Shown here: positions 1 to 7,386 of the stretch, one piece after another
How the letters are laid out: each line of letters starts with the position of its first letter
Position numbering within the stretch: the stretch's first letter is position 1
Origin: a virus
Reading direction: 5' to 3' (one strand)
Virus record (IMG/VR): IMGVR_UViG_3300009180_000202
Location: 1 to 25,366 of that record
DNA length: 25,366 bases
Program-made: the position numbers and the translations under genes
The notes under the pieces: generated by a model
The model's database searches: none
What the model was told of the DNA's origin: nothing
What the model saw: the letters and a program-made list of their open reading frames with translations, nothing else

Positions 1-2067
1 ACCAACGGCAGCGGGCTGAGTCCCGATTTTGCCAATCTGGGCGTTCTGCATTTGCTGCATTTGGAAGATATATTGTGAATGATACTTTTCGAGACGACCC
101 TTGAAGGCTTCGTCTTGCTGCAACCGCTGCATAACGTCTGGCTGCTGGGCGTATTGGGTGATAACTTGCAACGCGATTTGCGCCCCATTTGGACGGGCTG
201 GCATTTCAATAGCGGACGAGATTTTTGTAAGGTCATCGGTCACTTGTTTAACAACCTGTTGCTGTGCTTGCTCGGCAGGCTGCAAAATAGCGTCTGCAAC
301 CATTGGGTCAATGGCTGCGGCAGCCATGTCCAAGAGAGCATCCACATTAATGCGACCATTCTTGTCGAGCTGCAATAATGAAACCAACTGATTAAGCTTC
401 GCTTCTTGCGTTTCTGGGTCAGTGTTAAGCACATCGAAATTAATCATAATATCGAAGTCCTCATCTGGGTTGCCCTTATCAAACTTCTGCGGGTCAGGAA
501 CACCTGTTACACGGAACCAGACACTATCAGGGCCAAAGCGTTGATAGCACTTGAAAGACATCTTGATGACATCCCGCACATGGCCCAAGAACTTGTCCAC
601 AAAGAACTGCTGCTTGATAGACGACAAAGGATTAGTTGGGTCTAAGCCAACAAGATTATCAGCCGTCTTGAGCTGAGTATTCTCCATCTCTACAGAACCC
701 GGATTGTATTGCGGGATAGGCCCAAACTGGAACTCACCAGCACGGCGATAGGGAACATAACGCCCCGGCCCCCAATCTTTAGGTTCATTACCAACAGGAT
801 GCAGCACAGGAGGCAACGTAGCCATGCTGTTGCGGTCAATGCGGCTATCGCGTTCTACTTTTACTTGCCATTGAATACCACGCAATAAATCAGAGACATT
901 CTGCGTATCGTAGAGACGCTTGCTGTTCTCAAAGAGACGAGTAACAACAACAGGATAATCTTCGTATCCATTCATCAACTCAAATTTGGCATAAGCAGGC
1001 ACATTCTGCGCCTCTTTTTTGCGGTCTAAGTCACGATGAAATACAGTGCAATAGATACCTTCCGAGTTATCTTCCTTATCAATTAAACGCTGATAGCCAT
1101 ACACAACTTCAATGAGTTCATTGGCCTCATAAATCTGAGTGGTGAAGCCATAGTTGCGGCGACCATTAAGTTCTGTTTCAATCGCGTTCACTTTTACGCC
1201 GCGATAATGCTCAATAACATAATCCACCCATTCTTTATCCCAGCCTTCTGTACCTACTTTATTCTGAAGCTCTTGAGCCGTGTAATATGTGCGCCAGAAG
1301 CAATAAGGAGCGCGTTGTGGGTCTGTAACGTAGGATGGAAAGAAGAAATCTCCATCAGGACTAAGTGTTTTGACTAGAGGACAGTCAATCAGTCGGCGTA
1401 CAACTGGAATCTCGGCCACACCTTTCTTGCGGAGTTCATTCAAGGCACGCTTGGCACGTTTATCAGACACTTGAGGGTAGACAGAGCGCAACATCTCAAT
1501 GAGCTGGTCGTCAGCGGTTCCCTCTAGCACAGCTTTGGCTAATTGCGGGTCGGCTTGAGCTAGTTGCGCTAAGTCTAATTTTTGTAAGTAGGTGCTATTC
1601 TCGCGTTGCCAGCCTACATAGGTGATGAGAACGCCACGTTCCAACAGATAGTTGGCGGCCAGTTCCATCTCTTTCTTAAAACGAGGAATATAAGAACTCA
1701 CCATCCATTTAAGGAAACTACTTACAACCTTGGAACGCCCAATGTCAGTAACCTCAACAGGATAGGCGCGGATATTTGCGCGAGACATGGACGAGATAAA
1801 CATTGAGACATAGGCATTGATACGCTCATCAATAACATGAGCCTCTGTATCAGCAGCACCCTCCCAAGGAAACGCATCAGCCCCGTGCTTGCGTAGGTCG
1901 CGGCTCTTGCCCGGCCAATAATTACGGCGGTCATCATAGCTGCTGCGGCAAGTGTCAAAGAAGCTACTTAGCTCATTAACTGTCTGCTCATACGCAGAGC
2001 GCAGCACTGTAATGTCTGGCTCTTTGCTGGCGTATGTAAGGGCTTCTTGTGTATCGTTATTATCCAT
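1..2067 (-). CDS. Portal protein, C-terminus beyond the left edge
   Basis: This minus-strand reading frame opens at ATG 2067 and stays open to base 1, giving 689 visible residues and no stop. The portal forms the dodecameric ring at one capsid vertex through which DNA is packaged and ejected. The early segment reads RRNYWPGKSRDLRK, then DAFPWEGAADTEAHVIDERI, a W-P-G...F-P-W-E-G-A-x-D pattern I associate with portal proteins of podovirus-like phages. The middle is mixed alpha/beta. The last visible 100 residues are Gln/Ala-rich (for example VMQRLQQDEAFKGRLEKY), as in the helical barrel or crown of long portals. It lies directly downstream of both terminase genes and two small genes, the usual packaging order. 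Its start overlaps the stop of the 76-aa gene by 8 nt, and no Shine-Dalgarno is visible. Family assignment rests on motif, size and position; the true end is unseen. Confidence 0.85.
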   Translation of the reverse strand, partial: MDNNDTQEALTYASKEPDITVLRSAYEQTVNELSSFFDTCRSSYDDRRNYWPGKSRDLRKHGADAFPWEGAADTEAHVIDERINAYVSMFISSMSRANIRAYPVEVTDIGRSKVVSSFLKWMVSSYIPRFKKEMELAANYLLERGVLITYVGWQRENSTYLQKLDLAQLAQADPQLAKAVLEGTADDQLIEMLRSVYPQVSDKRAKRALNELRKKGVAEIPVVRRLIDCPLVKTLSPDGDFFFPSYVTDPQRAPYCFWRTYYTAQELQNKVGTEGWDKEWVDYVIEHYRGVKVNAIETELNGRRNYGFTTQIYEANELIEVVYGYQRLIDKEDNSEGIYCTVFHRDLDRKKEAQNVPAYAKFELMNGYEDYPVVVTRLFENSKRLYDTQNVSDLLRGIQWQVKVERDSRIDRNSMATLPPVLHPVGNEPKDWGPGRYVPYRRAGEFQFGPIPQYNPGSVEMENTQLKTADNLVGLDPTNPLSSIKQQFFVDKFLGHVRDVIKMSFKCYQRFGPDSVWFRVTGVPDPQKFDKGNPDEDFDIMINFDVLNTDPETQEAKLNQLVSLLQLDKNGRINVDALLDMAAAAIDPMVADAILQPAEQAQQQVVKQVTDDLTKISSAIEMPARPNGAQIALQVITQYAQQPDVMQRLQQDEAFKGRLEKYHSQYIFQMQQMQNAQIGKIGTQPAAVG

Positions 2068-2290
2068 TTAATTGTCGGGTTCTAATATCGGAAAGAATTG
2101 TGTGGGAATATCCTTTATACACCCCAATTTTATCAGCCAGAGAACCGGGAGGAATTGGGCGAGGGTCAGCCGTAAGTAATTTACACAGCACTTCAAAGCC
2201 AAGGAGTCTATCTACTTGCTCTGCAATCCAATCGGGATTATTAGTTATATCCCGTGAGGAGCGCATGGCGATAGGTTGTTCCAGTGGCAT
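2060..2290 (-). CDS. 76-aa protein between IF2-N-like protein and portal, unknown function
   Basis: This is a small reading frame on the late minus strand, 76 aa from ATG 2290 or 68 aa from ATG 2266. Its stop overlaps the portal start by 8 nt, and its beginning overlaps the end of the upstream 128-aa gene by 50 nt (or 26 nt with the later start). The sequence has a helical first half (NPDWIAEQVDRLLGFEVLCK) and a Pro-rich hinge (ADPRPIPPGS). There is no signal peptide or membrane segment. No Shine-Dalgarno is clear at either start, so the start is undecided. It fills the otherwise empty gap between two genes in a tightly packed operon, which argues that it is real. I recognise no family; a small packaging or head-assembly accessory role is only a guess from position. 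Confidence 0.6.
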   Translation of the reverse strand: MPLEQPIAMRSSRDITNNPDWIAEQVDRLLGFEVLCKLLTADPRPIPPGSLADKIGVYKGYSHTILSDIRTRQLNG

Positions 2291-2627
2291 CAGTGATAGC
2301 GTGAATTGGAATACGCTTATTCAACAGTTTACCACGCAAGCGGCGTGGGATGGCTACAGGCTTTTTGCCGCCAATCCCTACAATCTCACAATACACCCAA
2401 TTAGGATTCTTGGCACTAGATAGCACCATGCCCACAAATTGATTTGGCACAGCCAACGGGATGTCAATGGCTAGACGAATCTTGGCAATGCCAGCATCGT
2501 TAAACCATGTGTTCTTACCAACGCCCTTGTAATCTGTCTCGTCGAGCTTATTGGTTTTCAATAGCATCAACTCATTAACAGATACGTTTAGTTCCTTAGC
2601 CAAGTCTGTGATACGAATAGCACTCAT
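2241..2627 (-). CDS. 128-aa protein with IF2-N-like N-terminal helical domain
   Basis: The start is well supported: an AAAGGAGG Shine-Dalgarno lies in the last codons of the terminase gene, and the ATG follows the terminase stop with no gap. Residues 3-20 (IRITDLAKELNVSVNELM) closely resemble the N-terminal helical domain of translation initiation factor IF2, a small fold that binds nucleic acid or protein. The rest is a beta-rich basic segment, with PRRLRGKLLNKRIPI near residue 95. The gene sits between the large terminase and the portal, where phages often carry a small head-to-tail or packaging accessory gene. A DNA-binding helper in packaging is one reading; a host-translation modulator borrowing an IF2-N fold is another. 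The domain resemblance is seen in the sequence; the function is inference. Confidence 0.7.
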   Translation of the reverse strand: MSAIRITDLAKELNVSVNELMLLKTNKLDETDYKGVGKNTWFNDAGIAKIRLAIDIPLAVPNQFVGMVLSSAKNPNWVYCEIVGIGGKKPVAIPRRLRGKLLNKRIPIHAITDATGTTYRHALLTGYN

Positions 2628-4232
2628 TTAATAGCCTCCTTTAATTTTTTGTACATCATACTTATTTTCCTTAACAAATTGGATTCCATCAATGGCAGCG
2701 TAACGACAACAATCGATTGGGTCTTTCCACGCTTCGTCTGGGCCACCTTCGGCTGTGTATTCTTGGAACGCTTGGATAATGTTTTGACAACGGTTGGAGA
2801 CATAAAGGTGTGGGCGATTAACGCCGTCGATAGCTGTCTTGCGGTTATACGCCATCTTGCTTTGTAAGGCTTGGATGCCGTCCTCAATATCAAGTCCGGG
2901 CGCAGGCACAAACGTCAGGCCAGCCATAGATAAGTCTTCAATAATGGATGAAGCACCGTCCTGCCCTTGATACTTGGCCGCACCTAAACGTGGGTCAATT
3001 AGCCGTTCAAAAATATTTTCTTTTCCATCAGACTCTAGGGTAGTGATGAGGTTCACATAGTCCTTAATACCATAGCCAAGTCCTTTGCTTCCTTCTCCAC
3101 TACTCCACTTGCCGCCATGCCACTTAGCCCAATCACCAACGCTAACGTCAGGCCATTCACGATAGATGTAATACGTCTCTGTCTCATCTACAGCTATCCA
3201 GCACATGAACCAGTTCTTGCGGCCAGCAGGGTCTAGCACCATATACCTAGTGACGTTTGTTCTAGGAATTTTTTCGTGGGCAATGACATTTACATCCGTA
3301 CTAAAATTAGGGAACTGACAGCTAAAGCTCTTGGTAGGAATACCATACGCACGGCATAAGATTTCTTCCTCTGGCCTGTTAGCTAAGTCTTTGGCGATAC
3401 GGTCATAGCCGCCAAAGGGATTGTCCTTTGTATGAAAGTAGATGACAGCGGCATTACGATTCTTTGAATGTTGGATAGTGCTTACAAGTCTTCCACCAAG
3501 AAGTTCCGCTGGTTTACTTTCCACTGTTGTAGCCCCACCAATGTAATCACGCACTACCTCCGTGTACCCATCAATAGGAGTGAACGTCACAATCATCTTA
3601 GCATTGCGGGTAGCCAAACGGAATCTAAGGGTGTTAAGAAGGTCTGGCCCAATCAAGTATTCGTCGCACCATGCCCCAATGTTCATCACCTTAGCATCCC
3701 TGCATCCCAGCTCCGCACCTTCTAGGATGGTGTCGTTGTTCAAATACTGGGCATAGGTTTTAAAAATTATTTGCGACAAGCTGTTAGGCAGAATCAAACT
3801 CCCTTTGCTAAAGCCGTTCTTTCTGGTGTAGCTAACATTCTCCTCAGCTCCCAGCATCTTCTTCTTATATTCTTCTGGCAGAGAGTCATAGATAGCACTC
3901 TGCTGTTGGCGAATAGATACGTCTGCGTTCTGGCTAAAGCACATGATGACGCTACCATGATTCTCAATAGCCGCTTGCACTACAGCCCTAGCAGCGTAAC
4001 TTGTTTTACCAGAACGATTACCTCCGCTAATTAATATCTCTGTGAACTTAGATAGTTGTTCATCAGCCTGTTTCCAATGCGGCAATACAAAGCCATAGCG
4101 ATAGGGGTCACGCTCGCTATTGGCAATAGACGAATGATATATCTCCCACAGTTCCACCAGCTTGCTTGGCTCCATCTTCGCCATTTCCTCTGGCGTGGGT
4201 GGGCATAACACTGGATGAGATTTCCACTTCAT
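2628..4232 (-). CDS. terL: Terminase large subunit (packaging ATPase and nuclease)
   Basis: This is the motor that pumps DNA through the portal and cuts concatemers. The 534 aa are typical for the family. The ATPase domain shows a Walker A motif GGNRSGKT (about residues 70-77), a Walker B-like stretch ending in WCDEY (D190-E191 as the acid pair) and a coupling-type motif TFTPIDG (about 216-222). The C-terminal RNase H-like nuclease half begins at RYMVLDPAG (first catalytic Asp about 334), with further acidic motifs RLIDPRLG and WKDPIDCCRYAA. The start codon overlaps the small-terminase stop as ATGA, so the two are translationally coupled. The downstream gene's Shine-Dalgarno is embedded in its last codons. 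All catalytic motifs look intact. Confidence 0.95.
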   Translation of the reverse strand: MKWKSHPVLCPPTPEEMAKMEPSKLVELWEIYHSSIANSERDPYRYGFVLPHWKQADEQLSKFTEILISGGNRSGKTSYAARAVVQAAIENHGSVIMCFSQNADVSIRQQQSAIYDSLPEEYKKKMLGAEENVSYTRKNGFSKGSLILPNSLSQIIFKTYAQYLNNDTILEGAELGCRDAKVMNIGAWCDEYLIGPDLLNTLRFRLATRNAKMIVTFTPIDGYTEVVRDYIGGATTVESKPAELLGGRLVSTIQHSKNRNAAVIYFHTKDNPFGGYDRIAKDLANRPEEEILCRAYGIPTKSFSCQFPNFSTDVNVIAHEKIPRTNVTRYMVLDPAGRKNWFMCWIAVDETETYYIYREWPDVSVGDWAKWHGGKWSSGEGSKGLGYGIKDYVNLITTLESDGKENIFERLIDPRLGAAKYQGQDGASSIIEDLSMAGLTFVPAPGLDIEDGIQALQSKMAYNRKTAIDGVNRPHLYVSNRCQNIIQAFQEYTAEGGPDEAWKDPIDCCRYAAIDGIQFVKENKYDVQKIKGGY

Positions 4233-4762
4233 GCGGCGTTATCTGGCGGCAACACAAAGCTCTCCACAGGAATAGCATCCTTAACCAAAGAAGCCTTAGC
4301 AGCATTGATTGCGGCAATAGCATCTTCTAGGGAAGGCCTCCCAGACCTATGTTCCACTACCACCTTAGCTTCTCCTAAGCTCTGTAAGGCTTTATCCATA
4401 GCAATACCATACGGCAATACCAAGTCTCGGATGTTCACTTTTTTCATTGCCTCCTCATCATTCGCTAACATCTCAGCCTTCTGAGCAATCAGTAGGCGCA
4501 TCTTCTCTGCTATCTCAAACCCATCTGCTGCAAGCTGTTGCCTACGAACGTCCATAGCCACTTCATTGCGGGCTTTCAAACTACTAATGGCATTAAAGGA
4601 CAATCCTGTTTCTTTGCGTATCTCCTCAAACGTCCATCCCTGACATAGCCTCTCTAACGCCAACACAGCCTCTTTAGGACGTTTTGATTCTGTAAGCGCA
4701 CCATTCCCCCCATGCGCCGCCACACTCGCCGCTATTACAGGTAGAACGTATTCCTTATCCAT
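4229..4762 (-). CDS. terS: Probable terminase small subunit
   Basis: This 177-aa protein is encoded immediately upstream of the large terminase with a 4-nt ATGA overlap. Residues about 39-66 (CQGWTFEEIRKETGLSFN and following) form a helix-turn-helix of the type small terminases use to recognise the packaging site. A long helical segment after it (residues about 68-115) would serve oligomerisation, and the C-terminus is a flexible tail ending PPDNAA. Small terminases are poorly conserved, so the assignment depends mainly on position, size and the HTH. It is the first gene of the minus-strand packaging operon; its upstream side is the divergent control region. A stand-alone transcription regulator is the main alternative, less likely given the coupling to the large subunit. 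Confidence 0.8.
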   Translation of the reverse strand: MDKEYVLPVIAASVAAHGGNGALTESKRPKEAVLALERLCQGWTFEEIRKETGLSFNAISSLKARNEVAMDVRRQQLAADGFEIAEKMRLLIAQKAEMLANDEEAMKKVNIRDLVLPYGIAMDKALQSLGEAKVVVEHRSGRPSLEDAIAAINAAKASLVKDAIPVESFVLPPDNAA

Positions 4763-4768
4763 TGCCTA

Positions 4769-4797
4769 ACCCTATCCCCATCAAACATCTATGTCAA
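4769..4797 (-). promoter_or_regulatory. Candidate promoter for the packaging operon
   Basis: On the minus strand a perfect TTGACA (4797-4792) is followed after 17 nt by TAGGGT (4774-4769), a poor -10 match. Transcription would begin almost at the small-terminase ATG (4762), giving a leaderless or nearly leaderless message. The -35 match and spacing are seen directly; promoter activity is inference, and late phage genes may use a phage-specific factor instead. Confidence 0.3.
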
Positions 4798-4841
4798 GCT
4801 TTTTGCGGCACCCATACCACCTATAAGCAGTGTCCCTAAGA

Positions 4842-4859
4842 GTAGTATCATAGTACTAC
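4842..4859. repeat. Inverted repeat GTAGTA-N6-TACTAC, possible operator
   Basis: Six perfectly complementary bases flank a 6-nt centre. On the minus strand the centre and its edge read TATGAT, five of six matches to a -10 box. A repressor-type operator overlapping a minus-strand promoter is possible, but no good -35 lies at the right spacing. The TAGTACTA core also occurs inside genes near 15688 and 16328, where coding constraint may explain it. Confidence 0.35.
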
Positions 4860-4995
4860 CATGAAGTAGGTATCATTTCGGTGAGTGCAACGATATGTTC
4901 CTTACAGCACTGGCTAGCAGCGGGTAGGTCATATTGCAATTTTTTTTAAGGGGCAGTGGATGAATCCCAATCACTCGAACCCAGCAGCCTGCCAA

Positions 4996-5010
4996 CCCCC
5001 TCCCCCCCCC
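4996..5010. repeat. C5-T-C9 homopolymer tract
   Basis: The plus strand has CCCCC, T, then nine C; the minus strand therefore carries a G9 run directly beside a hairpin. It is in non-coding DNA, so length changes would act on transcription or structure rather than reading frame. A homopolymer this long can also be a sequencing or assembly length error. Confidence 0.8.
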
Positions 5011-5035
5011 TATTGCTGAGATTGCGTCTCAATAG
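5010..5035. repeat. Hairpin next to the C/G tract
   Basis: CTATT-GCT-GAGA (5010-5021) pairs with TCTCAATAG (5027-5035) over nine base pairs with a 3-nt bulge and a 5-nt loop. On the minus strand the G9 run follows the hairpin immediately. There is no T-tract on either side, so it does not look like an intrinsic terminator; a regulatory or origin-associated structure is possible. Confidence 0.4.
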
Positions 5036-5094
5036 CAGGCATTAGAATGATTCCAGATAGTGTAAAAATCTGTTGTAAGTTGTTGGTAATCGAA

Positions 5095-5123
5095 ACAGGC
5101 CAAAATGCAATACAGGCCAAATG
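5095..5123. repeat. Tandem direct repeats ACAGGCCAAA(A)TG
   Basis: Two copies, 5095-5107 and 5112-5123, differ by one A and are offset by 17 bp, so they lie on nearly opposite faces of the helix rather than in phase. A related AAGGCCAAG lies at about 5227-5235. They may be protein-binding sites or iteron-like elements. Confidence 0.4.
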
Positions 5124-5360
5124 ACAGGGTGGTCCGTATCTAGACAGCCACCGCAACAGGAGGCCACCAATTGCAGCAGGATGGCTGGCAATAGGCCTTT
5201 CCATTATTGCAAATCAGCTGACAATTAAGGCCAAGCGATAACGGTTATATATATATAGCAGCGCGCAGGCGACTTTGTCTTGGTAGGGAAAAGGGATTCC
5301 CACCGCTGATTCGACTGCCTGCCTGTCTGCTGTCTGCCACCACAGCACAGCCTGTTTTCT

Positions 5361-5480
5361 GGTGATGGCGCTCCTCTCACTTTGTCTGCCTGCTGCTGCT
5401 TTCATTCTCTGGTGATTTGGTGGCCGCCGAAGTTTTTTCAGAGAGGAAAAAATATAGTGTTGACTCGGTGATTGGTGGCC
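5361..5480. repeat. Three GGTGAT-type repeats upstream of the AAA+ cassette
   Basis: GGTGATGGCG at 5361, GGTGATTTGGTGGCC at 5411-5425 and GGTGATTGGTGGCC at 5467-5480 are spaced 50 and 56 bp apart. The first two are preceded by TCT and the third by CTC. The last two match over 14 bases with a single-base length difference. The third copy lies inside the spacer of the candidate plus-strand promoter (5460-5487), where a bound regulator would block or guide polymerase. Confidence 0.45.
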
Positions 5481-5487
5481 CTAGATT
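5460..5487 (+). promoter_or_regulatory. Candidate promoter for the AAA+/VWA cassette
   Basis: TTGACT (5460-5465) matches the -35 consensus in five of six positions; TAGATT (5482-5487) matches the -10 in four of six, with a 16-nt spacer. Predicted transcription would start about 45 nt upstream of ATG 5541. The in-frame TTG at 5472 lies inside this promoter, which is a further reason to prefer ATG 5541 as the start of the first gene. Confidence 0.4.
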
Positions 5488-5540
5488 CGCAGCAGCGAAG
5501 CGACAACCGCCGAGCAAAAGTTAGAAAAATAAAAACACAA

Positions 5541-6569
5541 ATGAAAGTCTCACTCGAAAAGTTAATGTCGCAGCGCGTTCGCGTGCTGCTGGTCGGTTCG
5601 CCTGCGCTGGCGAAAACAGCGCGCATCCAATCAGCAGCAGACGCTGCTGGTTATAAGCTGGTGGTCATTCGCCTCTCGCTGTGCGAGCGCGTTGATCTTG
5701 GCGGCTGCTTAGTTCCAGACGTAGCGGCTGGCATCACTCGCCAGCTGCCACTCGCGCTGTTGAAATATCTGCAAACCACCACCGATAAAGTTGTCGTGCT
5801 GCTGGATGATCTGGGCCAAGCGCCGACTGATGTGCAGGCAGCTGCTATGAGTCTGTTCGACGCTGGTTTTCTTTCGCCTTCTGTCTTGATCTGGGGAGCG
5901 ACGAACAGGCCAGCAGACAAGGCTGGATGCGTTGGCCTCTGCGAGCCACTGCGCTCACGTTTCGACCTCGCCTTTGCCATGCCAACGCCAGAAGTCGGCG
6001 AAGTGGCTGGCGGGCCTGTGATGCTCTCCACTTGGCGTGAGGAGGTGGATGGCTGGTGCAACTGGGCGGCTGCGAAAGAATATGCCGCCGAGATCGTCGC
6101 ATGGCACGCTGCCACCGTTGGCCGCACGCTGTATCAATGGAAGCCAATGGCCGACCCTGCTGCGAGGATGCCAGATTTTCGCTCGTGGGAGGTGGTTGCG
6201 AAATTATGGGAGGCTGGCCTGCGCGATTTGCAGACGGTCAGCGCCGCCATTGGTAAGCCAGCCGCAAGCGAGTTTTTGGCCTTCGCTGCGCTCGCCGATC
6301 AGCTTCCAACGCCAGCGCAAATCTGGCTCGACCCAGACGGCGCTCATGTCCCCACTGAGGCAGCCGCGCAATACCTCATTGCATCCATGCTGGCTCGCGC
6401 TGTGGAACCAAAGTTCGCTCGCCAGCTTGTCGTCTACTTCTCTCGCCTGCCTCGCGTGCAAGCTGCCTTCTGCGCTCGCGCAGCTTTCAAGCGCCTCGGC
6501 GCTAAGTTAGCTGGCTCGGCTGAGTGGCAACAGTGGTTCTTGGCTAACTCTGCTCTTTTCTCATCATAA
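5541..6569 (+). CDS. MoxR/CobS-like AAA+ ATPase
   Basis: From ATG 5541 the protein is 342 aa; the frame extends up to a TTG at 5472, but that lies within a candidate promoter and adds a non-conserved Lys/Arg-rich leader. AAA+ ATPases of this class form hexamers that remodel partner proteins through a VWA-domain adaptor. Visible motifs are a variant Walker A, GSPALAKT (residues 19-26), Walker B VVVLLDDL (84-91), sensor 1 in WGATNRP (N122) and an arginine-finger region EPLRSRF (R138/R140). The Walker A has Ala-Leu-Ala where the usual loop has Gly residues, but K25-T26 are kept. It is followed at 18 nt by a DUF3150-like gene and then a VWA/metallopeptidase gene, the usual MoxR-VWA pairing. GC content and codon choice are far higher in G/C than in the replication genes downstream. 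Confidence 0.85.
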   Translation: MKVSLEKLMSQRVRVLLVGSPALAKTARIQSAADAAGYKLVVIRLSLCERVDLGGCLVPDVAAGITRQLPLALLKYLQTTTDKVVVLLDDLGQAPTDVQAAAMSLFDAGFLSPSVLIWGATNRPADKAGCVGLCEPLRSRFDLAFAMPTPEVGEVAGGPVMLSTWREEVDGWCNWAAAKEYAAEIVAWHAATVGRTLYQWKPMADPAARMPDFRSWEVVAKLWEAGLRDLQTVSAAIGKPAASEFLAFAALADQLPTPAQIWLDPDGAHVPTEAAAQYLIASMLARAVEPKFARQLVVYFSRLPRVQAAFCARAAFKRLGAKLAGSAEWQQWFLANSALFSS

Positions 6570-6587
6570 TCTAAAACATACAATACC

Positions 6588-7382
6588 ATGTCGTCATCAA
6601 ATACATTATCAACTCGCGCAGTGATTGCGCTTTTCAAAACTGGCGCTTGGCGCGCTGTCAAAACTCACGCCAGCGAATCGCAGCAGGAGAATGCACGCCA
6701 TGGCCTTACTGATGAGGCCAAGGTTCAGGTTCGCATCTGCTCTCATCCCGCATTGGCTGAAATCACTAAGCTGCACGCTGAGGCACGCGCTGCTCATTAT
6801 CGGCTTTCTCTGCCAGCGACTGATGATGGCCTTCGCCTTCTGGCTGGCAAGCGCCAGCTTGAACACTCTGATGTGATGGCTGGCTTCGCTGCGCGCCACC
6901 TCGCGCTTGTGGCCGACTTCTGCGCTGCCTATGAAGCAGAGCGCGCATCTGCTCCATTGCGGCTCAATGGCCTCTACATTGCAGCGCAATGGCCGTCTGC
7001 GAGCGAGGTTCGGGCGCGCTTTGGCTTCTCGTCGCGTTATTTGCCTGTGCCAGTCTTGGGGCAGTGGGAGGAGTGGCTCGCGGAAAGCGCCGAAAAAGCA
7101 GAAGGCGAACTCAAGGAGCGGCTCGCTGACGCTGTAACAAAGCTGGCTCACAAGCTGGCCGACCCGAAGGCCATCTTCAGAGATTCACTTCTGGGTAATC
7201 TGGCCGACATTTGCGCGCTCGCTGGCGACCTAAACTTGCGCGACGACCCGACCATATCGGCGCTCGCCACGCAAGCTGCCAGCCTGTGCGCTGTGCCAGC
7301 CGAGCAGCTGCGCGAGAGCGCCACGCTGCGCGCTTCCACAGCCAGCCGCGCCTCTGCCATTTGCTCCATGTTTAAACTCTAA
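6588..7382 (+). CDS. DUF3150-like protein, middle gene of the AAA+/VWA cassette
   Basis: This 264-aa, Ala-rich, largely helical protein has no signal peptide. The stretch from about residue 63 (LHAEARAAHYRLSLPATDDG, then RLLAGKR) to about residue 160 (WPSASEVRARFGF, then RYLPVP and a Trp-rich piece) matches my memory of the DUF3150 pattern: an ARxxHYxxxLPxxDDGxRLL block, a helical middle, then a YPSxxExRxRF/xxLPxP block. Proteins of that kind are found between CobS-like ATPases and CobT-like VWA proteins in phages and plasmids, exactly as here. No catalytic motif is visible; an adaptor or substrate-binding role for the ATPase is inference. The ATG at 6588 follows an AT-rich leader without Shine-Dalgarno. 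The family name is from memory; order and motifs are seen. Confidence 0.6.
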   Translation: MSSSNTLSTRAVIALFKTGAWRAVKTHASESQQENARHGLTDEAKVQVRICSHPALAEITKLHAEARAAHYRLSLPATDDGLRLLAGKRQLEHSDVMAGFAARHLALVADFCAAYEAERASAPLRLNGLYIAAQWPSASEVRARFGFSSRYLPVPVLGQWEEWLAESAEKAEGELKERLADAVTKLAHKLADPKAIFRDSLLGNLADICALAGDLNLRDDPTISALATQAASLCAVPAEQLRESATLRASTASRASAICSMFKL

Positions 7383-7386
7383 TCCA

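Larger units (their letters stand above)
4763..5540. other. Divergent non-coding control region, about 780 bp
   Basis: The packaging operon runs left and the AAA+/VWA cassette runs right from this stretch, the longest one here without a convincing gene. Open frames on both strands (for example 5010-5204 and 5214-5405, minus) have no family resemblance, no ribosome binding sites and low-complexity translations. It contains an inverted repeat at 4842-4859, a T8 run at about 4940-4947, a C5-T-C9 tract at 4996-5010 followed by a hairpin, direct repeats at 5095-5123, an alternating TA run at 5245-5256, and three GGTGAT-type repeats at 5361, 5411 and 5467. It is a plausible site for divergent promoters, operators or an origin; the exact role is inference. 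Confidence 0.6.

Noticed and set aside
79-391. Plus-strand frames opposite the portal gene
   Set aside because: They are antisense shadows of a continuous 689-codon minus-strand frame with portal-like sequence.
5245-5256. Alternating TA run as a -10 box
   Set aside because: The nearest -35-like CTGACA (5218-5223) is spaced about 21 nt away, too far for a standard promoter. It is noted only as part of the control region.
5010-5405. Minus-strand frames of 63-64 aa in the control region
   Set aside because: They have no ribosome sites or recognisable domains and overlap repeats and a homopolymer tract.
5651-6127. 158-aa minus-strand frame inside the AAA+ gene
   Set aside because: It is an antisense shadow in GC-rich DNA with no motif; the plus strand has full AAA+ motifs.
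6609-7151. 180-aa minus-strand frame inside the DUF3150-like gene
   Set aside because: The composition is Cys/Phe/Arg-rich and random-looking, while the plus strand carries the conserved core.
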